The position numbers and the translations under genes are program-made. The notes below the pieces were generated by a model. The model saw only the letters and a program-made list of their open reading frames with translations, searched no databases and had not been told where the DNA came from. From contig NZ_FNRL01000038.1 of the NCBI RefSeq assembly GCF_900107795.1, positions 1-46,515 on the forward strand: a stretch of DNA of 46,515 bases, written 5' to 3'. Shown piece by piece: positions 41,412-46,515 of this stretch. Origin of the DNA: Chitinophaga terrae (ex Kim and Jung 2007). GTDB lineage: Bacteria; Bacteroidota; Bacteroidia; Chitinophagales; Chitinophagaceae. How positions within the stretch are numbered: the stretch's first letter is position 1; each line of letters starts with the position of its first letter.

Positions 41412-42107
41412 TTACTTGTTTTTCAGGTTCCTGCTGCCATCCGTTTGCTCATAATAACGGAAAGTGAGGTAAGGCGCCGGCCAGAAGAGATCTGTTACAA
41501 CCGGCGGATTACCTTTATAGATGTTTAGCAGTTCCAGTTTTGCGAATTGCCCCTTCGCCGTCTTTATCACGAAAGTCCGGTTCCTGACGGGAACGCATAT
41601 ATGATTATTGAGCGAATAAAAGAACCAGCCATATCCATTGCCGTTATCCCAGCCTACGCCGGCGATACCCTGCTGTTCAAACACTTCATCTGCCGGTGCA
41701 GTAGTTACATTATCAAATGGCTGATCCACTATTACCAGGTTGCCGGTACCAGGCCCGCCATAACCGGGCGTTCCGGCTACTTTACCGTTGTTGATCACCA
41801 CGAAAGAATTATACTCCTTGGAGAAAGCAATATCCCAATCTGCATTTTTAAGATAGGCAGCCGAATCTGCTGCATTGCGTATAACATGCGTTTGTTGGGT
41901 GCGGAAACTGAAAGTAATAGTATAGAAAGGGCGCTTCGTTTTTCCATCTACCCCTTCGCCCATGGAGGCGGCAGTGTCGGCTGGCAGATCACGTATTGTT
42001 ATGGCGTTATCTGCCGGCTGAACAGCGTCTTCATTCTTGCCTGAACAGGCAACCAGCAGCCATGCAGCAGCAAAGGGTAATGATATCTTCCAAAAATATT
42101 TCTTCAT
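41412..42107 (-). CDS. HmuY-like haem-binding lipoprotein (paralogue A)
   Basis: Using the ATG at 42105-42107 the protein has a good lipoprotein signal ending AAWLLVACSGKN; the longer open frame upstream lacks one. The body has FYTITFSFRTQQ, NADWDIAFSKEYNSFVVINNG, GYGWFFYSLNNH and TFVIKTAKGQFAKLELLNIYKG, ending LTFRYYEQTDGSRNL. It is clearly paralogous to the next gene. It is the first gene of the unit; the control region at 42108-42288 is shared with the divergent haem monooxygenase. Confidence 0.85.
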   Translation of the reverse strand: MKKYFWKISLPFAAAWLLVACSGKNEDAVQPADNAITIRDLPADTAASMGEGVDGKTKRPFYTITFSFRTQQTHVIRNAADSAAYLKNADWDIAFSKEYNSFVVINNGKVAGTPGYGGPGTGNLVIVDQPFDNVTTAPADEVFEQQGIAGVGWDNGNGYGWFFYSLNNHICVPVRNRTFVIKTAKGQFAKLELLNIYKGNPPVVTDLFWPAPYLTFRYYEQTDGSRNLKNK

Positions 42108-42193
42108 CAGTATTGCGGTAATTGATGATGCAAATTTCAAAAAGGTTGCTGACCAGTACCGGAGAAAAACCAACCACGAAAGGAAAAAAGCGA

Positions 42194-42225
42194 TTTTCCG
42201 GATGTGGTAAACTATATTTCCGGAT
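42194..42225. promoter_or_regulatory. Direct-repeat regulatory site in the divergent haem-locus promoter
   Basis: TTTCCGGAT occurs at 42195-42203 and 42217-42225, 22 bp apart (two helical turns), as expected for an AraC-type regulator. The first copy extends into TTTTCCGGATGTGGTAA, which matches 14 of 17 positions with a site at 43904-43920 upstream of the TonB receptor. The AraC-type gene at 42775 is the obvious candidate regulator. Confidence 0.55.
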
Positions 42226-42253
42226 AAGGTTCATGACAGTGATATGACAATTG

Positions 42254-42261
42254 TACTTTTG
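42254..42261 (+). promoter_or_regulatory. -7 element TACTTTTG for the haem monooxygenase gene
   Basis: An exact TAnnTTTG match 27 nt before the ATG at 42289. No -33 TTTG is visible, in keeping with activator dependence. It also argues against the upstream ATG at 42244. Confidence 0.55.
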
Positions 42262-42288
42262 ATCTATCAAACAAAAAATCTACAGATC

Positions 42289-42618
42289 ATGAACAAGCAT
42301 TTCGTAGCTATTAATTACATATCTTGTAACAGCGATTACACAGAAAGATTTGAACAACTGTTTGCCTCCAGGGCCCATGCCATTGATACCATGCCCGGCT
42401 TTATCAACATGCACGTATTACGCCCTTCGAAACCGGGAGACGATTACCTGATCGTCAGCTACTGGGAAAGTGAGCAGGCGTTCAAGGACTGGACAAAATC
42501 AGAGCAGTTCATAGCGGGGCATAAGCGGGGGTTCGAAGACCTGGCCAAAGCGAAAGCAGAAGGCAAACCGGCTCCTATGCGCAGCGATTTTAAAATTTAC
42601 CAGATAATCAGCGAGTGA
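42289..42618 (+). CDS. IsdG-type haem-degrading monooxygenase (ABM domain)
   Basis: The 109-residue protein is a ferredoxin-like antibiotic-biosynthesis-monooxygenase domain (FVAINYISC, MPGFINMHVLRP, YLIVSYWESEQAFKDW, FIAGHKRG). Asn9, Trp68 and His78 stand at nearly the same spacing as the IsdG catalytic triad Asn-Trp-His. It would break haem open in the cytoplasm and release iron. The ATG at 42289 is chosen because the earlier ATG lies upstream of the promoter element. Its stop overlaps the start of a 41-residue membrane protein. Confidence 0.87.
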   Translation: MNKHFVAINYISCNSDYTERFEQLFASRAHAIDTMPGFINMHVLRPSKPGDDYLIVSYWESEQAFKDWTKSEQFIAGHKRGFEDLAKAKAEGKPAPMRSDFKIYQIISE

Positions 42619-42743
42619 TGGAAACAACAACCAGAAAACAGAAAATAATCAAATGGCTGAAACGTCTCGGCTTTTGGGGATTCCTCTTTTTCCTGCTGAA
42701 AGGTCTTTTCTGGCTGTATCTTTTGTATTGGGTTGCAAAGTAA
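42618..42743 (+). CDS. 41-residue single-span membrane protein, coupled to the haem monooxygenase
   Basis: The frame METTTRKQKIIKWLKRLGFW continues as GFLFFLLKGLFWLYLLYWVAK and stops at 42741-42743. A basic N-terminal amphipathic stretch is followed by an aromatic-rich membrane span (about residues 19-39). The start overlaps the monooxygenase stop as TGATG, indicating translational coupling. I recall similar tiny proteins in Bacteroidota but know no function. A 12-bp-stem terminator follows at once. Confidence 0.75.
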   Translation: METTTRKQKIIKWLKRLGFWGFLFFLLKGLFWLYLLYWVAK

Positions 42744-42756
42744 TTTCAGCAATAGT

Positions 42757-42786
42757 AAAAGGTAAGGCGGCGCCTTACCTTTTCAT
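42757..42786. terminator. Bidirectional terminator at the end of the AraC gene
   Basis: AAAAGGTAAGGC (42757-42768) and GCCTTACCTTTT (42772-42783) form a 12-bp perfect stem with a 3-nt loop. The stem contains the stop codon of the minus-strand AraC gene and serves both converging transcripts. Confidence 0.9.
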
Positions 42787-43764
42787 TATACCGGGAGCGA
42801 ACCCGAAATGTTTTTTGAATGCCCTTGTAAAGTGGGCAGTATGTTTGTAGCCCGACAGGTAAGCCACTTCCGAAACGCTTTTACCCTCTGCCAACATTTC
42901 CCTGGCATGTGCCATTTTAATATTTTGCAGATAGCCGTACACGGTAGTGCCGAACACCTGTTTGAAATGGCTTTTCAGGTATGCATCGTTGGTGCCGACC
43001 CGGTGCGAAAGATCGATCAGGGTACAGGGACTGTTAATATTCTGTATGATGATATCCCTGGCCAGGTACATCTTTTCAATATCTTCCTTTTTCAGCGTAC
43101 GGGCCGCCGGCTCTCTTGCCGGTACGCCCATCATCTGTTCGTAATGCGTTAACTGGATGGCCAGCAGCTCAATTGTTTTGGCTTTGATGTACAATTGCTT
43201 GTAACGCCCTTCAAGCGGGCAGTTTAGCATTTCGTAAAGGATGGTGCTGAAATTGGCTTGTAAGGGAAGATTATTCTTGCTAAGCGGAACCGGCGAATTA
43301 TCGACCAGGCTTTTCCTGAAAACATCGAACAGGGGATGCTCTTCGGGCATAAAGTTAAAGAGCAGTTCGGGACTAACGCCCAGTTCGAAGATCTCCAGCG
43401 GTTCGTTAGGTTCCCAACTTAACTGTATCTCCTGCTGCGGGAAGAAAAGATAATTGTATTGTTGTTTACCCATGTTTGCCAGCACCGTTTTACCGCTGTT
43501 CACATGGTAACTTTTGCTGCCGCTGATCGTATAACTGAGTTGCAGGAAAGGTTGCTGGTTACTGAATACAACGCTACCCCCTTTCTCTGATCTGAGGTTG
43601 TAATAGCCGAGCGCGATACCGTCGGGGCTCCGGAGCTCCTGGACGATGCCTGTGTGGCCATGCTGGCTTAGCGCATGTTTCCGTTGCCGCAGGCTCTCTT
43701 CTCCCAGGATGTTGAACGGGCATGCATTGAATAGCTTGTTATGGGTATTTGCGATTGCAGACAA
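42775..43764 (-). CDS. AraC-family regulator, PchR-like (iron/haem uptake control)
   Basis: The 330-codon frame ends in a standard AraC HTH pair (CTLIDLSHRVGTNDAYLKSH and SVSEVAYLSGYKHTAHFTRA, then FKKHFGFAPG). The upstream region with NYLFFPQQEIQLSW and EIFELGVSPELLFNF resembles PchR/YbtA-type sensors of siderophores. There is no ATG near the N terminus; the TTG at 43762-43764 is the best start but is uncertain. It lies between the haem monooxygenase unit and the TonB receptor gene and probably controls both. Confidence 0.88.
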   Translation of the reverse strand: MSAIANTHNKLFNACPFNILGEESLRQRKHALSQHGHTGIVQELRSPDGIALGYYNLRSEKGGSVVFSNQQPFLQLSYTISGSKSYHVNSGKTVLANMGKQQYNYLFFPQQEIQLSWEPNEPLEIFELGVSPELLFNFMPEEHPLFDVFRKSLVDNSPVPLSKNNLPLQANFSTILYEMLNCPLEGRYKQLYIKAKTIELLAIQLTHYEQMMGVPAREPAARTLKKEDIEKMYLARDIIIQNINSPCTLIDLSHRVGTNDAYLKSHFKQVFGTTVYGYLQNIKMAHAREMLAEGKSVSEVAYLSGYKHTAHFTRAFKKHFGFAPGIMKR

Positions 43765-43864
43765 TGGTACTCTTATTAATTACAGAATATTTCATCAACG
43801 AAGCAATATTAAATCATTGCACTATCAAAGAATTTGCGCAAAAGGGAACTTATTTTATGAATAT

Positions 43865-43937
43865 GGGAAAACCCTTTGTCATGCTATTTCTGACAAAAAC
43901 GGTTTTTCCGTTTATGGTAACTTTTTCTCCTTTTCCG
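43865..43937 (+). promoter_or_regulatory. Control region of the TonB receptor / AraC gene pair
   Basis: The 277-bp gap (43765-44041) has no gene I can support. It holds an imperfect inverted repeat, GGGAAAACC...TTTGTCA (43865-43881) against TGACAAA...GGTTTTTCC (43891-43909). It also holds the motif TTTTCCGTTTATGGTAA at 43904-43920, which resembles the site at 42194, and a further TTTTCCG at 43931. Confidence 0.45.
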
Positions 43938-44041
43938 CCATCCTTGCCTGTACTGCATTCTCCGCAAGTGGTAATTATTTCTCCACTCCTGGCGCCGGGA
44001 AAATTCCATCTTGCATAGTTTAAAAGCGCTCCCGAGAACTG

Positions 44042-46198
44042 ATGTGTAACAGATATATATTTCCCGCCCTCCTGCTGTTGCTGACGGGCAATACTTATGC
44101 AACCGCACTGCCTGCGGATACTACCGGCATGCAAAAGATACAACAACTGAAAGGCGTAGATGTCCAGGCGCAATACCACAGAAAAACAGACGACCTCATA
44201 GACGTAAAGAAAATAGCAGCGCCTACCCTCGTGATCGAAGGTAAAACCATTGAACAGATGGGCAGCCGCCGCCTGGATGAAGTACTGCGCGAACAGGCAG
44301 GCATGGCCATCGTGAGCGACCTGGGAGCCGGCAACAGGAGCATCGGCATCCAGATGCAGGGGTTCAGCTCTGCCTACATCCTTATTTTGTTAAATGGCCT
44401 GCCTGTATCCGGGCGGTTCAACGAAAATTTCGACATCAGCCGCATCAGCGTACAGGACATAGAAAGAATAGAGATTGTGAGAGGCGCATCCAGCAGCCTG
44501 TATGGAAGCGAAGCATTAGGAGGAGTGATCAATATCATTACCCGGCAGCAGGTAAAGCAAACCGGCGGGCAGGTATCCGCCATTTATGGCGCCTACCGGA
44601 CTGCCGATATCAGCGCAAGTGGTGAAACGCCATTTGCCAGGAAAAAAGGAACCCTGCATCTTTCCGGCAATTATTACAAAACAGCGGGGTTTAATGTAAA
44701 CACAATGTACCTGAAGGAGGGGCAAACTGCACCACCTTATCACAGTTTCAGCGGGCAAACAAGGGCATCCTGGCAACTGAACAGCAACAACACCCTGCAA
44801 CTGGGCGCCAGGGCGGCCAACCGCCATTCGGTCATGACCCGTTCCTATGGCGCCCAACCGTTCAGCGACCTGCTGGATGAAACGGACGTCAACGCTGCCC
44901 TGTCTTTACGCACTACTATCAATCACTCTACCCGCCTTCTTACCCGTTATTACTTTACCCACTATGGAACCGACCAGGAAGTGAAGGTTGTGGAAACCGG
45001 CAAGCGGTTGCAGGAAAACAAATTCTCCCAGCAGCTGCAACGGCTGGAAATACAGGGCAACAAAGAGTTCCGGGATGCGGAATTTGAGCTGACAGGCGGA
45101 CTGGGAGGAGAATTGCAGCATATGAACAATAGTGCGGTAGCAGGCATCCCCAACCAGCAGACCTATTTTGCCTATATCCAGGCTAACTATACCCCCACTG
45201 CCAAATACAGCCTGATCACCGGATTGAGGTATGATGGCAACAGTTTGTACGGCGGAAAGGTTAATCCCACGCTGGGCATGGAATACAAGCCCTTCAGATG
45301 GCTGCAGGTAAAAGGTTCTGTAGGCCAGGGATTTAAAGCGCCTACCTATGCACAGGCTTACCAGGTATTCACTAACATCACCCAGGGCTATACCGTTGTT
45401 GGCGCTAATGTTTTCAATACGGCTGTGGAAGAACTGAAGAAAACGGGATCAGTACAGGCCGTATGGAGCAATGCCGCGTTAATAAAACCATTGGAAGCAG
45501 AAACTTCCGTTTCCTGGAACCTGGGAAGCAAATTTATTTTCGGGGAAGGATATACGTTGTCTGTCAACGGGTTTTACAACAATATCAATCACCTCATCAA
45601 TACTGAACAAGTAGGCATTATGCGAAACGGCCAGCAATTGTTCTCTTACCTCAACCTTGGCAAGGTGTATACCCGGGGACTGGAAGCATCAATAGAGCTA
45701 AACCTGTTACCGGATTTACGCATTATGGGGGGCTACCAGTACCTGGTTGCCCGCAGCAGGGACGTGGAAGACAGCATCGCCGCCGGCAACGGGGCTTACG
45801 GTAAAGTACGCACCGACAAAGGGATACGGGCCGCCGTAAAAAGTGATTATTTCGGGTTGCCTAACAGGAGCCGGCATATGGCCAATGCACAGGTATATTA
45901 TACTTACCGGCCATGGAAGCTGAGCGCTTCCGTGCGGGGTAACTACAGGAGCCGGTATGGCTTCCTGGATATCGATAACAATGGGTATATAGATAACTAC
46001 GATGTTTTTGTGAGAGGTTTTGTCCTGCTTTCTGTATCCCTGCAGAAAACGTTGTTAAAAGAAAAACTAACGCTTAAATTCCTGGTAGATAACATCACGA
46101 ATTATACAGACTACCTGGTACCTGCCCAACCCGGCAGGATGTTCATGGGAGGCTTTAGTTACCGGTTTGGAGGGAAGAGCGAATCGAGTAGGAAGTGA
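44042..46198 (+). CDS. TonB-dependent outer-membrane receptor, HmuR/haem-type
   Basis: A signal peptide (about 1-23) precedes a plug domain (about 55-175: LDEVLREQAGMAIVSDLG, IQMQGFSSAYILILLNGLPV, IERIEIVRGASSSLYGSEA, GGVINIITR) and a 22-strand-type barrel of about 540 residues. It lacks the carboxypeptidase-like N-terminal domain of SusC proteins, pointing to a classic metal-complex or haem receptor. The natural end is probably near SYRFGG, where Phe closes the barrel. The final residues ESSRK and the stop are encoded by the antisense strand of the adjoining group II intron. It works with the HmuY-like lipoproteins by inference. Confidence 0.92.
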   Translation: MCNRYIFPALLLLLTGNTYATALPADTTGMQKIQQLKGVDVQAQYHRKTDDLIDVKKIAAPTLVIEGKTIEQMGSRRLDEVLREQAGMAIVSDLGAGNRSIGIQMQGFSSAYILILLNGLPVSGRFNENFDISRISVQDIERIEIVRGASSSLYGSEALGGVINIITRQQVKQTGGQVSAIYGAYRTADISASGETPFARKKGTLHLSGNYYKTAGFNVNTMYLKEGQTAPPYHSFSGQTRASWQLNSNNTLQLGARAANRHSVMTRSYGAQPFSDLLDETDVNAALSLRTTINHSTRLLTRYYFTHYGTDQEVKVVETGKRLQENKFSQQLQRLEIQGNKEFRDAEFELTGGLGGELQHMNNSAVAGIPNQQTYFAYIQANYTPTAKYSLITGLRYDGNSLYGGKVNPTLGMEYKPFRWLQVKGSVGQGFKAPTYAQAYQVFTNITQGYTVVGANVFNTAVEELKKTGSVQAVWSNAALIKPLEAETSVSWNLGSKFIFGEGYTLSVNGFYNNINHLINTEQVGIMRNGQQLFSYLNLGKVYTRGLEASIELNLLPDLRIMGGYQYLVARSRDVEDSIAAGNGAYGKVRTDKGIRAAVKSDYFGLPNRSRHMANAQVYYTYRPWKLSASVRGNYRSRYGFLDIDNNGYIDNYDVFVRGFVLLSVSLQKTLLKEKLTLKFLVDNITNYTDYLVPAQPGRMFMGGFSYRFGGKSESSRK

Positions 46199-46515
46199 GG
46201 GATTATTTCCCTCACTGTCCTCTCACACCACCGTACGTACCGGTCTGGTATACGGCGGTTTGTTAGAATAATTTAATCTGACTTTTTGTTTTCAGATAAT
46301 AGCGTTCGTAAAATCCGACATAGCCTTCTTTCCTAAAGTATGCGTTGGTGAGGGTTCTGCATAGTATCGGACTACGAGCCGCACGGCTGTAACCTATACT
46401 CGTTTTGCTCCACATCCTTGCGTAATACTTTGATAAGCCAAGTTTTATAAGATTACGGTACCGGTTACGGATGGTTTTCCATTGCTTCCAGATACATATG
46501 CGCAGACGATTGTAG
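46183..46515 (-). mobile_element. Second group II intron, 3' part only (runs off the right edge)
   Basis: The minus strand ends with nearly the same domain V/VI as the intron at 18692: about 50 bp are identical from the 3' end, then the copies diverge. Domain V here reads CCGCCGT...ACGGTGG, with a compensatory base-pair change. The 3' junction falls inside the last codons of the TonB receptor gene. The two introns are related but distinct, not recent copies, since their protein C termini are clearly different. Confidence 0.9.
46263..46515 (-). CDS. Group II intron reverse transcriptase/maturase, C-terminal fragment
   Basis: The minus strand reads RLRICIWKQWKTIRNRYRN, then LIKLGLSKYYARMWSKTS and finally GYVGFYERYYLKTKSQIKLF before TAA (46263-46265). 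It aligns without gaps to the end of the RT at 18771-20045 but with many differences, mostly outside IWKQWK, NLIKLG, ARMWS and G-Y-x-GF. Only the maturase/thumb C terminus is present; the rest lies beyond the window. Confidence 0.93.
   Translation of the reverse strand, partial: YNRLRICIWKQWKTIRNRYRNLIKLGLSKYYARMWSKTSIGYSRAARSPILCRTLTNAYFRKEGYVGFYERYYLKTKSQIKLF

Noticed and set aside
43646..44023. 125-codon plus-strand frame before the TonB receptor gene
   Set aside because: It starts antisense inside the AraC gene and covers the regulatory gap with its inverted repeats; no recognisable domain.

Overview
The window looks like chromosomal DNA from a Chitinophaga-like member of the Bacteroidota (family Chitinophagaceae is my best guess). 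The reasons are the TAnnTTTG-type -7 promoter elements, the absence of clear Shine-Dalgarno sequences, the HmuY-type lipoproteins, the GSCFA protein, the MiaE and class I aldolase types, and the AraC/MocR-rich regulator set. No plasmid or phage signature is visible. Mobile DNA is limited to the edge of an ISAon1-type insertion sequence (left end), one complete group II intron (18692-20605) and the 3' part of a second, related intron (right end).

Layout. 1-3000: IS fragment, tRNA-Lys and a penicillin-acylase-family Ntn hydrolase. 3000-12500: housekeeping and metabolic genes, namely a BioF-like PLP enzyme, MiaE tRNA hydroxylase, a patatin/beta-barrel protein, an MHS-type transporter, HMG-CoA lyase plus GSCFA, and an RlmB-Nudix-GNAT run. 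12600-14900: a drug/metabolite transporter gene broken by an internal deletion, then an alkA-ogt alkylation-repair pair. 15200-18700: an AhpD-like gene divergent from two tandem MocR regulators, with a palindromic operator between. 18700-20600: group II intron placed directly after an intrinsic terminator. 20800-23000: two tandem SDRs, one lacking the catalytic Tyr, and an ArsR regulator. 23000-27300: proB-proA, class I aldolase, a small acidic protein and a histidine phosphatase. 27400-31000: an OmpR-type two-component system followed by a universal-stress-like protein and a bestrophin-like channel; six 11-bp-spaced repeats lie between them and probably bind the response regulator. 31200-37800: a lipoprotein, a class A beta-lactamase-like hydrolase, an unusual glycosidase-like/SUMF1 fusion, an AraC regulator, a VOC protein, a fatty-acid hydroxylase and a Crp regulator. 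38000-46200: a haem (iron) acquisition island with three HmuY-like lipoproteins, two further surface lipoproteins, an IsdG-type haem monooxygenase, an unlisted 41-residue membrane protein, a PchR-like AraC regulator and a TonB receptor whose last codons now come from the adjoining intron.

Three copies of a long inverted-repeat family (181-323 bp, at 14924, 22839 and 36173) share end motifs. Their arms differ between copies but stay self-complementary within each copy, which is the most distinctive non-coding structure here. The most testable new regulatory proposals are the 29502-29565 array, a motif shared by the two haem-locus control regions, and a set of -7 elements so close to start codons that leaderless transcripts are expected.
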